DNA of 64,000 nt from Diphasiastrum complanatum (GCA_029204225.1 MU831575.1:1-64000); one strand, 5' to 3'. Counted from the first letter of the stretch, positions 22,622 through 34,200 are shown. Translations and numbers: made by a program. Notes: generated by a model from the letters alone, not told the origin.

Positions 22622-25600
22622 ATGGCTTCCAATGGTGGGATCATGCTAGAGTCTAGTGAAAGGTTGAGTTCATCAAACTACTCTACTTGGAAAGTGAGGA
22701 TGGAGTCCTTACTTGAGTTGAATGAACTCATGGACATAGTTGCAGAAATTGAAGAGAGACCTCTCACACTTCAAGAGCAACAAAGGTTTGATAAGAAGGC
22801 CAAAAGGGCTCTTTATATCATTAAAATGAATGTTACAAATGAACTTCTCAAGGAAGTTGGAAAGTGTCAAAGTGCAAGTGAGGCATGGAATGCCTTAAAG
22901 AATCTCTTTGAATCAAAGTCCACATCTAGGGTATTGACCCTAAGGAGACAAATATTTTCTAGTAGGCAAAGAGAGGGTGAAAGTGCTCATGCATTTATCT
23001 TGAGAGTTAAGTCCCTAAGTGATGATTTAGCATGCATTGATGAGAACATAAAAGATGGTGAAATAGTCCAAGTTATGTTGAATGGTTTGCTAAATGAACA
23101 TGCTAACCTTGTGCAAAGTTTTGCCATTCAAAGAGTCTTGCCAAGTGTGGTTGACTTGCAAGAAATCTTATTGGCTGAAGAACATAGGTTGCAATCAAAG
23201 CTTGATGGTGCATCCTTGCAAGGTGGAGGTGAAGAGGCTTTCTTCACAAAAGGCAAATTCAAGGGCAAAGGTAAAGGCAAAGGGAAATGGTCCAAAGGTG
23301 GTAACTTTGATCATGATGATCACTCTTCCTCTTCCTCTTCTACTAAGAACAATAAGTCAAAGTTCAAGTGCTTTTATTGTGGGATAAAAGGTCATTTTGC
23401 AAATGAATGTTATAAGAAGAAAAGAGAGCAAGGAGAGAGGCAAGGAAATCTTACAATAGATGAGGAAGAACATAACACATGTGAATCACTTGTTATGACT
23501 TCAAGTTTGTTAGCCAACATAGATGATAATGATCCTTGGTGGATTGATAGTGGAACCTCATCTCACATGACAAGACATAAGGAATACTTTACATCCTTAT
23601 TGTCTTATGAGGGAGAAGGTAACATCATCTACACTGCAAATGATGGTCAATGTGACATCAAAGGCATAGGCACTATTCCTATTTCCCTTTCAACAAATAG
23701 GAAAGCAAATCTTGAAAATGTCTTGTACATTCCTTCAATCACTAAGAATTTGCTTAGTGTAAGTCAAATGATTGACAAAGGACTTGATGTGGAGTTCATT
23801 GGAGATGCATGTTTGATAAGTAAATGTGGATCCTTGATTGCTCAAGGTAGGAGGCATGGTAAACTTTTCAAGCTTGATGCATGTGTGATCTCTAATCATG
23901 AAGGATGTATGGCTAGGGAGCAATTGACAAACCAAGAAGTTTGGCACAAGAGGTTGGGCCATCCCAACTTCAAATCTTTGGAGGTAATGGCAAAGAAAGA
24001 GCTTGTTCTTGGTCTCCCTAAAAGTCTTGTTGCAAACAATAGTGTTTGTGAACATTGTGCCTTGTCCAAATCTCATAGACTTGCTTATTCTAGATCTACT
24101 TCTAGATCTAAAGAAGCTTTTCAACTTGTGCATTCTGATATTCATTCTTCTAGTACAACTAGCAATGGTGGGGCAAAGATGTATGCAACTTTCATTGATG
24201 ACTTTAGTAGGTATACTTGGATCTATCTTCTTAAAAGTAAGGATGAAGTGTTTGCTGCATTTGTCAAGTTCAAGAATGAAATGGAAAACCAATTCAATAC
24301 AAAGATCAAATGCTTAAGATCTGATAATGGAGGGGAATACACCTCAAATAGGTTCAAAGACTTTTGTATAGCACATGGGATTAAGAGGGAGATGTCTAGT
24401 CCTAGGACTCCACAACAGAATGGAGTGGCCGAGAGGAAGAATAGAACCCTTTGTGAATGTGCCAAGGCAATGAGACTACATGCTAATCTTGCTAAGTCTT
24501 TTTGGGGGGAAGCTTTAGCATGTGCTAACTATCTATGTAATAGATGGACAAGTGCTTCCTTGGATGGTAAAACTCCTCATGAGGTTCTTTATGGTAGAAG
24601 GCCGAGTGTCAAGCATTGTAGGATCTTTGGATGTACATGTTTTGTCAATATCACACTTGATGATAGAACTAAAGAAGATCCTTCATCAAAGAAGGGTGTG
24701 TTTGTTGGCTATAGTGAAGTAAGCAAGGCTTACAAAGTGTACATTCCTTCTACAAAGAAAGTTGTCATAAGTAGGGATGTCATCTTTCATGAAGAGAATG
24801 TTTCCAATGTTGTTGATGTTGATGTTGATGTGCCTACTAATCATCATGATGTGCAAGATGTCTTGGATGAAGATGGAGATGCCACTCCAAAGCAAACTTC
24901 AAGGAAGACTCAAAGGCAAAGGGCTAAGCCATCAAGGCTAACCTATGATGAAAAAGGAAAGCAAGTGGTGGACAACTCTAACTTTGCTTTTCTTACCTCT
25001 TTTGATGAACCAACTTGTGTAGGTGAAGCAATTCAAAAGAAGGAATGGATCCAAGCCATGGATCATGAGCATCAAGCACTCATCAAAAGCAACACATGGA
25101 GGTTGGTAAAGCTTCCAAAGGACAAGAAGGCAATTGGTTGTAAGTGGATCTTCAAGATCAAGACAAATCAAGATGGATCAATCAACAAGTACAAGGCAAG
25201 GTTGGTGGCAAAGGGGTATGCTCAAGAATATGGTATTGACTATGATGAGACCTTTGCACCCGTGGCAAAGATGGTAACTATTCGAATCCTAATCTCTCTT
25301 GCAACTCTTTATGATTGGGATATGTGGCAAATGGATGTTACTAATGCCTTCTTGAATGGTGATCTTGAAGAAGATATTTACATGGAGCAACCCGAGGGCT
25401 ATGTTTCACATGATGAGCCTAATCATGTGTGCTATCTCCAAAAGAGTTTGTATGGGCTAAAGCAAGCACCAAGGAGTTGGTATGCTAAGCTCAATTCCTT
25501 CTTACTTTCTCAAAACTTTGTTATGAGTGAGTATGATCATTCTCTCTACTTTAGATTGAATGAAAATGATATCACTTTACTTTTGATCTATGTTGATGAC

Positions 25601-26575
25601 ATTATCTTAAGTGGTGGTAACAATCTAGATATAGATGAAATCAAGATGGCACTCAAAAGAGAGTTTGAAATTCAAGATCTTGGTAAACTTCATTATATCT
25701 TAGGAATAGAGATTATTAGAACTTCTAAATCTACATTCATATGTCAAGAAAAGTATGTTAACTCTATTCTAAAAAGGTTTCATATGGAAGATTGTAAAGT
25801 TGTTTCTACTCCTATGGAATCAAATGTAAAGCTAACTACAAGAAGTAATGAAAGATCCTTCAAGGACATTACTCTCTATAGAAAGCTAATAGGATCTCTT
25901 ATATGGTTAACCATCACAAGACCTGATCTAAGCTTTGTGGTTGGTAAACTAAGTCAATTTATGCAAGATCCTAGTGAGGCTCATTGGAAGCTAGGAAAGA
26001 GAGTACTTAGATACATCTCGGGATCTAGAGATTTTGGCATCTTGTATGGAGGTACTACACCTAACCTTTGTGGATTTTCAGATTCAGATTTTGCAGGTGA
26101 TCAAATGGATAGGAAGTCAACAAGTGCCTTTGCAATCTATCTTGGAGATGGAGTGGTCTCATGGCTATCAAAGAAGCAACCAACTATCTCTCTATCTTCC
26201 ACCGAAGCCGAGTACAAGGCATTAACAACATGCACCAAGGAGATTCTTTGGATCAAGAGGATGTTATTGGATCTTCACTTGCTGGAACCAGAGAAGACTC
26301 CAATCATACTTTGTGATAACCTTTCAGCCCAAAGCTTGGCAAGCAATCCTGTTTTTCATGCAAGGAGCAAGCACATTGAGATTGCTCACCATTTTGTGAG
26401 AGATCAAGTCATTGCCAAAGAGGTGGAGCTTCAACATGTCTCTTCAAAGGAGTGTGTGGCTGATATCTTCACCAAACCATTGGGAAAGGACCTATATTTA
26501 ATGCATAGATCTAATCTTGGAATGTGCTCAAAGACTATGTTGAAACTAGCATCCAATGTTGAAGAGGGAGTGTGA
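22622..26575 (+). CDS. Copia gag-pol polyprotein (element B), intact
   Basis: 1317 residues with the same domains as the element A protein: zinc knuckle, protease, HHCC and core integrase, RT with YVDDII, RNase H with SSTEAEY. I count five residue differences from A, all in the first 315 residues: His/Tyr, Lys/Asn, Cys/Ser, Ser/Ala, and Ala/Thr next to the protease DSG. The remaining roughly 1000 residues are identical. The start is the ATG shared with A after the common leader. The stop lies inside the 3' LTR. B has two LTRs and all catalytic motifs, so it is the best candidate here for an autonomous element. Confidence 0.97.
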   Translation: MASNGGIMLESSERLSSSNYSTWKVRMESLLELNELMDIVAEIEERPLTLQEQQRFDKKAKRALYIIKMNVTNELLKEVGKCQSASEAWNALKNLFESKSTSRVLTLRRQIFSSRQREGESAHAFILRVKSLSDDLACIDENIKDGEIVQVMLNGLLNEHANLVQSFAIQRVLPSVVDLQEILLAEEHRLQSKLDGASLQGGGEEAFFTKGKFKGKGKGKGKWSKGGNFDHDDHSSSSSSTKNNKSKFKCFYCGIKGHFANECYKKKREQGERQGNLTIDEEEHNTCESLVMTSSLLANIDDNDPWWIDSGTSSHMTRHKEYFTSLLSYEGEGNIIYTANDGQCDIKGIGTIPISLSTNRKANLENVLYIPSITKNLLSVSQMIDKGLDVEFIGDACLISKCGSLIAQGRRHGKLFKLDACVISNHEGCMAREQLTNQEVWHKRLGHPNFKSLEVMAKKELVLGLPKSLVANNSVCEHCALSKSHRLAYSRSTSRSKEAFQLVHSDIHSSSTTSNGGAKMYATFIDDFSRYTWIYLLKSKDEVFAAFVKFKNEMENQFNTKIKCLRSDNGGEYTSNRFKDFCIAHGIKREMSSPRTPQQNGVAERKNRTLCECAKAMRLHANLAKSFWGEALACANYLCNRWTSASLDGKTPHEVLYGRRPSVKHCRIFGCTCFVNITLDDRTKEDPSSKKGVFVGYSEVSKAYKVYIPSTKKVVISRDVIFHEENVSNVVDVDVDVPTNHHDVQDVLDEDGDATPKQTSRKTQRQRAKPSRLTYDEKGKQVVDNSNFAFLTSFDEPTCVGEAIQKKEWIQAMDHEHQALIKSNTWRLVKLPKDKKAIGCKWIFKIKTNQDGSINKYKARLVAKGYAQEYGIDYDETFAPVAKMVTIRILISLATLYDWDMWQMDVTNAFLNGDLEEDIYMEQPEGYVSHDEPNHVCYLQKSLYGLKQAPRSWYAKLNSFLLSQNFVMSEYDHSLYFRLNENDITLLLIYVDDIILSGGNNLDIDEIKMALKREFEIQDLGKLHYILGIEIIRTSKSTFICQEKYVNSILKRFHMEDCKVVSTPMESNVKLTTRSNERSFKDITLYRKLIGSLIWLTITRPDLSFVVGKLSQFMQDPSEAHWKLGKRVLRYISGSRDFGILYGGTTPNLCGFSDSDFAGDQMDRKSTSAFAIYLGDGVVSWLSKKQPTISLSSTEAEYKALTTCTKEILWIKRMLLDLHLLEPEKTPIILCDNLSAQSLASNPVFHARSKHIEIAHHFVRDQVIAKEVELQHVSSKECVADIFTKPLGKDLYLMHRSNLGMCSKTMLKLASNVEEGV
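26561..26570 (+). promoter_or_regulatory. Polypurine tract of element B
   Basis: GAAGAGGGAG directly before the 3' LTR. It primes plus-strand DNA synthesis in LTR elements. It is also coding, since the polyprotein frame runs through it. Confidence 0.85.
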
Positions 26576-27225
26576 AAATTGTCAACATTTCCTAGCTAGT
26601 TTGAGGCCTAAATTGGCTAAAATTGTAAATAGTTTTGGTTCTGGAGTTTCACAAGTGTGAACCAGGCCACAATGTTTTTATTTACTGTATTTTTTCAGTA
26701 TGATGAAGTTTCAAACTTCATACCCTTCAAAATGAGACCATTTTGATGTATTTTGGTCATATAAGCCATTTTTAGCTATTTTTCCTATATAGGGAATATC
26801 TAGGGTCAAGTACCTTCTAGAGAGAGGAGAGAGAGTCATCTTCCTCATCCATAAATAGTAGGGAAGTCGTGGAGAACAGGTTGGAGAAACCTTTTGTATG
26901 CTTCATTGAGATCAATAGATCATTGTCATTGTTTCTTCCTCCATTGAGAGCATTGTTGTGTGTATTGTCTTCAAGCTATTGTGTATGATCTTAGGTGCTT
27001 TCCAAAAGTGATAGGCTGATGTATTATGGACTGTATAATGCTATTTTGGGCCGCACTTGATGTTTATGGAAGTTTCCATTTGTGATAAATGCTTTTTGAT
27101 CAAGTTCTTTGCATTCTAGGTAGCATAGAATGTGTTGCCAATTCCTAGCTTATGTAGTTTGGAGTGCAAGCATTCAAGCCAATGATCTTGGAGTCTAGAT
27201 CCACTTAGGATCTGTATTTTTCACA
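26571..27225 (+). repeat. 3' LTR of element B
   Basis: 655 bp, collinear with 20795-21449 with two visible substitutions. Followed by the target duplication GGAGA. Confidence 0.96.
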
Positions 27226-27230
27226 GGAGA

Positions 27231-28295
27231 TCTCAAAGAGAAAGATCCGAGCCTAGAAGGCTTACCTATGAAGATAGAGGCAAGCAAGTGGAAATCAACT
27301 CCACTAATTATGCTTAATTTATTTCTCATGAGGAGACGAAGGATGTACATGATGCACTCAACTCGAAGGAATGGTACCTTGCCATGAAGGAGGAATATGA
27401 AGCTTTGATGGCCAATAAGACATGGGAGCTTGTGGATCCTCCATCCAACAAGCACATCATTGATTGCAAGTGGGTTTTTTGAGTCAAGTATATTCAAGAT
27501 GGCACAATCAACAAGTACAAGGCTAGGCTTTGTGCTAAAGGTTTTGCTCAAGTTTATGGACTTGATTATGAAGGACCTTTGCCCTAGTTGCAAAGATGGT
27601 ATCAATTAGAATCATAATTTCTCTTGCTTGTTTTTTCAATTGGCAAGTTCTTCAACTAGGTGTCTCTAATGCATTTCTAAATGGGTATCAACCTATTGGG
27701 TTCATCCATGATAAAGAAGAAGTTTGCTTGCTTTTCAAAAGTTTATATGGATTGAAGCAAGCTCCAAGGTCATGGTATTCTCGACTTAACACCTTTCTTG
27801 AGTCACTAGAATTTAATCTTAGTAACTATGATCCTTCCTTATATGTCAAGTTTTTTGATAAAGATATTGTCATTCTTCTTATTTATGTTGATGATATCAT
27901 TCTAACATGTAGTAGTATCAAGTTAGTTGAGAAAACCAAGATTGCACTTGGAAAAGAGTTCAAGATGCAAGATCTTGAAAAACTTCACTATATTCTAGGA
28001 TTAGAGATTGACTTTCTTAAAGATAAAGCTTTTGTATGTCAATCCAAGTATGCTCTTTCAATGTTAAAGAAGTTCAATATGTTGAATTGTAAGAGTATAG
28101 AAACACCTATGGAGCAAAATGTAAAGGATTCTAACAAAGGTGATGAAAGATCCTTTGTGGGCATCACACTTTTTAGAAGTCTTATAGGCTCCTTAATTTG
28201 GCTCACAATAACTAGACCTAACATAAACTTTAGTGTTCATAAGTTGAGCCAGGCTATGCAAAATCCTACTATCTATCATTGGAAAATGGCCAAGA
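27231..28295 (+). pseudogene. Element C reverse transcriptase part
   Basis: It resumes the integrase-RT linker (RRLTYEDRGKQVE) right after B. There is a TAA near 27316, then a TGA at 27480-27482 where an Arg codon (KWVFRVKY-type) is expected, and a one-base frame change near 27585. From 27596 a long frame carries LYGLKQAPRSWYSRL and IYVDDIILT. The first RT Asp motif reads QLGVSNAFLNG instead of QMDV, so the catalytic Asp is lost. The frame stops where the E solo LTR was inserted. Confidence 0.88.
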
Positions 28296-29032
28296 TGTGA
28301 AGAATTGAAAAAGATTATCTATGTTAGATATAGGGGTCTTATGTTTTTTACATCAAGCATCTAGGTGTAGGATGTTGATAGGAATAAATTTGGCATAGAT
28401 GGCAAATTATGCATTTCCACTTGTAATGCCACTATTGAGCCAAAATAGAGTAAGAGGCTAAACACTTGCCAATTAGAGTGTAGACAAGTGTAAAGTTTTT
28501 GTTTGATGAATTCCAAGAGGTCCAATAGGATTTAGAGGTGGAACCTTGTGAGGTCCAATAGGAAATTGAGGTGTGCTTGAATATAGTCCAATAGAACTAA
28601 GAGGTGCATGGATCAATGATCCAATAGGATCAAGAGGTGACAAAATATGGTCCGATCATAGTTAAGCATAGTGGTAGCTCGTGGACCTACTAGTATCATT
28701 ATACTCCTCATTTTGAAGCTAATTGATTTGGTGATTTCATGGATTTTGTGAGTTATTGGATTTCTAGCTTTCTCTCTCTACCGGAGAGCTCATGATGCAT
28801 TTTCTCTCTCTACCCGAGGAGAGCAGCTTGTTTTTACTTAGATTATTTTTTGAATACTTCCCACACGTGTGAGTGAGAGTTGGAAGTGATTGAATGCATG
28901 TAGTAGTGTGTTTTTGCCATAGGATTCAAGATTGATCTTGAATCTCAATCTAGTCTTGATCTTGGTGCATCTACACACCTTAGGAGATCACAAGTACATG
29001 TAGTGGACAGTCCACACGTGTGAAATTCAACA
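28296..29032 (+). mobile_element. Solo LTR of copia family E (737 bp)
   Basis: It starts TGTGAAGAATTG and ends GAAATTCAACA. It is similar to the reverse complement of the two LTRs of element E at 49041 and 53219. It is flanked by CAAGA at 28291-28295 and 29033-29037. Removing it with one CAAGA restores the element C frame between its RT and RNase H parts, so it is a genuine insertion later reduced by LTR-LTR recombination. Confidence 0.9.
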
Positions 29033-29594
29033 CAAGAGAGTGCTTAGATATATATCTTCAACTTTTGATTTTGGTTTATTGTATAAAAGTGAAGATCTTT
29101 CTATTATTGGCTATTTTGACTCAGATTTTGCAAGTGATAGAGCAGATCAAAAATCTACAAGTGCTTATGTCATATATCTTGGAGGAAACTTGATATCTTG
29201 GCTTTCCAAAAAGCAAGATATTGTATCACTCTCATCATGTGAAGCTGAGTACAAGGCACTCACTACAACAACAAAGGAAGTGCTTTGGATTAAGAGGTTA
29301 CTAGTGGAACTAAAGATAATCTTGGAAGAGGATCTACCTATGATCATGTGTGACAACATTTCAGCCCAAGCCCTTGCCAACAATCCGATATATTCCATGC
29401 AAGGAGCAAGCATATCGAAGTTGCACATCACTTCGTGAGAGAGAAGCTCATTGGAGGGGAAATCAATTTGGAGCACATCGACACATCATCTTGCATTGCT
29501 GATATGCTCACCAAACCTTTGAGCAAAAGTTCCTTCATCAAGCATAGAGCCAATCTTGGAGTTATACCAAGATCCATGCTCAAATCAATATAGA
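29033..29594 (+). pseudogene. Element C RNase H and C-terminus
   Basis: Reads RVLRYISSTFDFG, FDSDFASD, LSSCEAEYKAL and MCDNISAQALANN. A frame change near 29395 moves the end (VREKLIGG, ADMLTKPLSK) to another frame, with a stop at 29592-29594. A polypurine run TTAGGAGAAG at 29601-29610 precedes the 3' LTR. Confidence 0.88.
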
Positions 29595-29610
29595 TTATTT
29601 TTAGGAGAAG

Positions 29611-29886
29611 TGTTAAAATTGGGAAAACAAATTATATTGATTTTTTGGCTTGCTACAAATGTTGTACCATGCAAGTATGTAGCTCATAAATGCAAAATGC
29701 CAAGTTTGGCCTATATAGAACTAGAGCTACGTGGTTATGTAATGTCTAGTTTGAAGAATACAACTTGCATATAGTTTGTAGACATAGAATTGGCAAATTC
29801 ATGCTTGTAGAAACTCGTGGCAATTCACATGCATTAATTGTAAGTGATCAATAGTGACATGCAAGGCATGCACAAAGTGTAATGGA
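29611..29886 (+). repeat. 3' LTR of element C, first part
   Basis: Starts TGTTAAAATTGG, collinear with 16983-17258. It is interrupted by an E LTR fragment after GTGTAATGGA. Confidence 0.85.
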
Positions 29887-30480
29887 TGTTGAATTTCACA
29901 CGTTGGATTGTCCACTACATGTACTTGTGATCTCCTAAGGTGTGTAGATGCACCAAGATCGAGACTAGATTGAGATTCAAGATCTATCTTTGATTCTATG
30001 GCAAAAACACACTACTACATGCATTCAATCACTTCCAACTCACACTCACACGTGTGGGAAGTGTTCCAAAAGTATTCTAAGTAAAAACAACCTGCTCTCC
30101 TCGGGTAGAGAGAGAAAAACCATCATGAGCTCTCGGTTAGAGAGAGAAAGCTAGAAATTCAATGACACTCAAAATCCACTCAATCTCAAAATCAATTAGA
30201 TCCAAATGAGGAGTACAATGATACTGGTAGATTCATGAGCTACCACTATGCTTAACTATGATTGGATCACACTTTGCCACCTCTTAATCCTATTGGACCA
30301 TTGATCCATGCACCTCTAAATTCTATTGGACTATATTCAAGCACACCTCAAATTCCTATTGGACCACACATGGTTCCACCTCTAAATCCTATTGGACCTC
30401 TTAAACTTCATCAAACAAAAGCATTACACTTGTCTACACTCTAATTGGCACAAGTTTGGCCTCCTACTCTATTTTGGCTC
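29887..30480 (-). mobile_element. Truncated E-family LTR inserted in the C LTR
   Basis: Begins TGTTGAATTTCAC (the reverse complement of an E LTR end) and follows the E LTR through its CCTATTGGACC repeats, but stops at TTTTGGCTC, short of the LTR start. About 15 bp of the C LTR are missing at the far junction and no target duplication is visible. A deletion or gene-conversion event is likely. Confidence 0.8.
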
Positions 30481-30918
30481 AGTACTTTGTTAATTAGAAC
30501 TAGTACACTTGTAAAAAGTTGGTAGAATTTCATGCATGGCAAGTGAAAATGTCACATAGACTCTAGGTGTCACTTTGGTAGTCATTTTGGAATGGATGGA
30601 TGTGGTTCTACCTCGAGCTACCTCAAACTCCATAAATATGTGTAGCTCTCCTCACAATCAATGATGAAGAACCAAAGTTTTGTATCTACCTCATGTCATT
30701 TTGGATCTAAACTATTTTGCTTGTTATCTCTCTAGCTTTCTCTCTCTAACTCGTGTTGAAGCTAATGCTAATACTCCAAAATCTTTTACTTTTGCTCATT
30801 CTTTGATTCATTGCTATCATATTCTGATGCTTAGTATGCTAGATTGTGATTAAGTCATTTCTTCTGAACTAGATCTTGCTAAACAATCTAGAATCAGCTT
30901 ACTGTGCTAATCACAAAG
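30481..30918 (+). repeat. 3' LTR of element C, second part (truncated)
   Basis: Collinear with 17275-17638 and then with the inverted LTR end at 19505-19442. It breaks off after CTAATCACAAAG, where the GA tract begins. Confidence 0.82.
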
Positions 30919-30921
30919 CTT

Positions 30922-31374
<453 letters not shown>

Positions 31375-33030
31375 ATGAGTGCTTATGGGTTTTATATTGG
31401 ACATCTTATTACCTGCACAATCCCCATCTAGAAATCAAATCAAACAAATGTTGTCTCCTTTATGCAACATTTCAAATTTGAGGGTGCTAGAAATGTATGC
31501 TAGCACACATTTTTCTAATTTCCATGAGGACCTTTCATCATCTCTATTTGGATCTCTTACATGGTGCTCCATTGGAGTTTCTACTTTCTTGCATAGATCC
31601 ATGTTAAACCTTTTGAGGAATGAAGTAGAATACTTAGATTGACAATACCGCTACGACTTGTTGTCCTAACTACCTCAATGTCCAGAGGATAATTAAGTGG
31701 GCCAAAATCTTCCATCTTGAACCCTCTACACAATGCCAACTTGGTTTCATCAATAATTTCATCACTATCTCCAGTAAAGATTATGTCATCTACAGATACA
31801 AGTATAATTACTTTTCCATTGGTTAATTTGAAGTAGAGTGATGAATCTTAATGACCCAAAATCAAAGAAGGAAAGTGTGGAGTTGAGAATTCCATGGTCT
31901 TGGATCTTGTTTCAAACCTTATAACAAGCTCTTTTTAAGTAGATAAACCTTTTTTTCATGGCCTTGTTTGATGAAGCTCTTGAGTTGATGAATGTAGATC
32001 TCCTCATCAATGTCTCCATTCAAAAACGAATCACCCACATCCATTTGAACAAGTGATTAATTGAAACTTGAAGCCAAGGCAATCATGATTCTAATTGTAA
32101 TAATCTTAGTAATGGGTGCAAAAGTTTCTTCATTATGTATCCCATTAATTTGAGCATATTCCTTTGCACATGGCCTAGCCTTAAGCTTATTAATGGATCC
32201 ATCTTGGTTGTACGTATTTAGTTATAAACACCCATTTACAACCATTTCTTTTGTATCACATGGAAATATGTTGAAAGAGCATGAGGGAGATTACCAACTT
32301 CAACTTGCCTCCCCTTACAAACATAAGTGAACCTTGGTGGCTCCATTATGCCGCATGAATATCTCCTTGGATTCTTCAAGCCTTGAGATTTCTGTTCATC
32401 TCAGCTTCAGTCCGCCAATGACTTGAATATGGTGTTGATTCAAAGGTGCTTCATCAAGATTGCATGAATTCCTTTCATGGAATGTCACATTTCTACTAAT
32501 AACAATTGTTTTAGTAGATGAAATGTAGATCATACAAGCTTTGCTTGAAAGGTAACATAGTACCATAATTCGTTCCAAAGAGTTAAGATCTTCTTTTGTT
32601 CTAACACCAATGGTACATGTACAAAACTAGTGGATCCAAAGATTTTCAAGTGACTAACATTTTATTTTTCCTTTAAAAAAACAATTTAAATGGAGTTTAC
32701 TTCCAATGGAAACACTAGACAATCTACATAAATAGTTGGCACAAAAGATTGCTTCACTCCAAAATGAAAGTGTAGAGTTCTTTCTCTTAGCCACACCATT
32801 TTGTTGAGTTGTGTAAGGACGTGATCTCCTTCTTGATGCCATTTTGCTCACAAAACACTTTGAAGTTCTTGGAAATGTGCTCTGAACCTCCAGCTAAATT
32901 TATCATTTTGATCTTGGTGTCAAACGGATTCTCTAAAAGTGCTTTGAACATAAAAAAAATGTGTCAAACACAATTGATTTTGAGGGAAAAAGATAGATCC
33001 AAGTGTATATATGATAGTCATCTATAGAAC
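31375..33030 (-). pseudogene. Degenerate copia element F1
   Basis: On the minus strand from 33030 down: integrase pieces (TTQQNGVAKRKN at 32654-32851; SRNVTFHE at 32396-32578), then an RT with DESINK-type linker, VDVxDSFLNGD-like and VDDIIF-like words, many stops, and an RNase H start cut at 31375 by the GA tract. It is collinear with the reverse complement of 43040-43890 (F2) and shares with it a deletion between RT and RNase H. Integrase is better kept here than in F2. Confidence 0.8.
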
Positions 33031-33333
33031 AGACAAATATAGTAGCACCTCATTGCTTCTAGTACTCAAATCATCACCAGTGCTATCATTCTACATGTCT
33101 TGACCTCTATGTTGTAATTCTTAAAATGAGTGTTTTTTGCTTTTCATTTTTTCAAATCTGACTTAGAATGACACACAATATCGAAGAGTTTTGTTTTCAC
33201 ATATAAGGCAAAAAAATAGCAAGATAAAACTCAATGGCACACAATTGATTGCCAATCACAAGCCCCAACTTCAAAACTTTCATGGCCCCACATGAGAGTG
33301 TTGTATTGTGAGTGGCAAACATACGATATCACT

Positions 33334-33376
33334 TGTGTGTTGTGTGTGTGTTGTGTGTTGTGTGTTGTGTGTGTTG
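33334..33376 (+). repeat. (GT)n-rich microsatellite
   Basis: Alternating TGTG and TTG words over about 43 bp. The surrounding 33031-34020 shows no gene. Confidence 0.8.
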
Positions 33377-34043
33377 GTATGCAAAAAGATATAAGAAGAT
33401 TATTTAGTGAAGATGAGTTGGAGCCCAACATAGTATTGACTTTTGCAATTGCCATTTCTAAAGACCAAGGCCCAAGGGAGCAAGCTACAAGGTTTTTATC
33501 ATGAGCTAAACCTCACACACATTGGAGTTGAAATCAATAGGATGATTAATATGTCGTGATAACCTTTGCCTTGTGCAAGCCTTAAAAAATCAAAAAACAA
33601 GAAATTGCAATTCAAAAGAATCAAAAGATTAAGAAAATTATTTGAATGTCAAACTCACCTAATAATAACACCTTAGTTTTTGGTAAATCAAGACAATATC
33701 TTAAAATCTTAGACACCAAAATCCCTTGGGTGGGCATCCAGTGCAAGGCATTTTGTGAGAAAGGAAGAAGCAAGAGCGCATGGGTGCAATGATCAATTGC
33801 TCCAAGAAAAAAACAAAAAGAAAAAAAATGTTATTGATTCTTCTTGGGAAAGGCGTGCCCAGAAACATAGGTAGATCTTTAGCTCTCCACTTCTTTGGTC
33901 TTTTCCAACCAACCAAAGTAGGCCTCCCCTCATTTTAAGAATAATTAAAAAAAAAAAAAGCTTTCCTTGATTTCATTTGTTTGTTCTTATAAATCTGTCT
34001 TTGACCTTTCCATCGTTAGTAGAGGCTTTTATGCTCGCTATCG

Positions 34044-34150
34044 TTGGATGATCACCACCATTGAGATTTTACCACGTGTTTTGAGCTATTTGTTAAGAAG
34101 GCCCCACGTGGCAGTATAGACTCGTGGCCGACATCCACTGGGGCGCGCGT
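34044..34150 (+). promoter_or_regulatory. Promoter module with two G-boxes and a GCGCGC box
   Basis: In order: TTGGATGATC (34044-34053), CCACGTGTT (34072-34080), CCACGTGGC (34104-34112), ACTGGGGCGCGCGT (34137-34150). CACGTG is the G-box/ABRE core bound by plant bZIP and bHLH factors. CGCGT-type words are CAMTA-like. The same words in the same order lie upstream of DGAT1 at 58844-58745 on the other strand. Confidence 0.65.
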
Positions 34151-34200
34151 AAGCGGAGGGTGCCGTTGAGAGCCATCAGAAGTACTGAACAAAAACAGGT

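Larger units (their letters stand above)
20795..27225 (+). mobile_element. Full-length, young Ty1/copia element B (6431 bp)
   Basis: Two 655-bp LTRs, PBS, leader, intact gag-pol and polypurine tract, flanked by the 5-bp target duplication GGAGA (20790-20794 and 27226-27230). By eye the two LTRs differ at only two positions: G/T in the GAAGTGTC word and T/C in the GAGTTTAG word. This implies a recent insertion. The host is element C, whose linker and RT resume right after the duplication. Confidence 0.97.
16983..30918 (+). mobile_element. Degenerate copia element C, rearranged and carrying nested insertions
   Basis: Pieces in order: first LTR part (16983-17638); an inverted block with the rest of the LTR, PBS and gag (17639-19505); integrase (19499-20789); element B; RT (27231-28295); E solo LTR; RNase H (29033-29594); and a 3' LTR (29611-30918) split by an E LTR fragment and cut off at the GA tract. 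When insertions are skipped, host sequence resumes exactly at the target duplications. The element is inactive: gag is inverted, there are several stops, integrase HSD is HSN, and the RT QMDV motif is QLGV. Confidence 0.85.
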
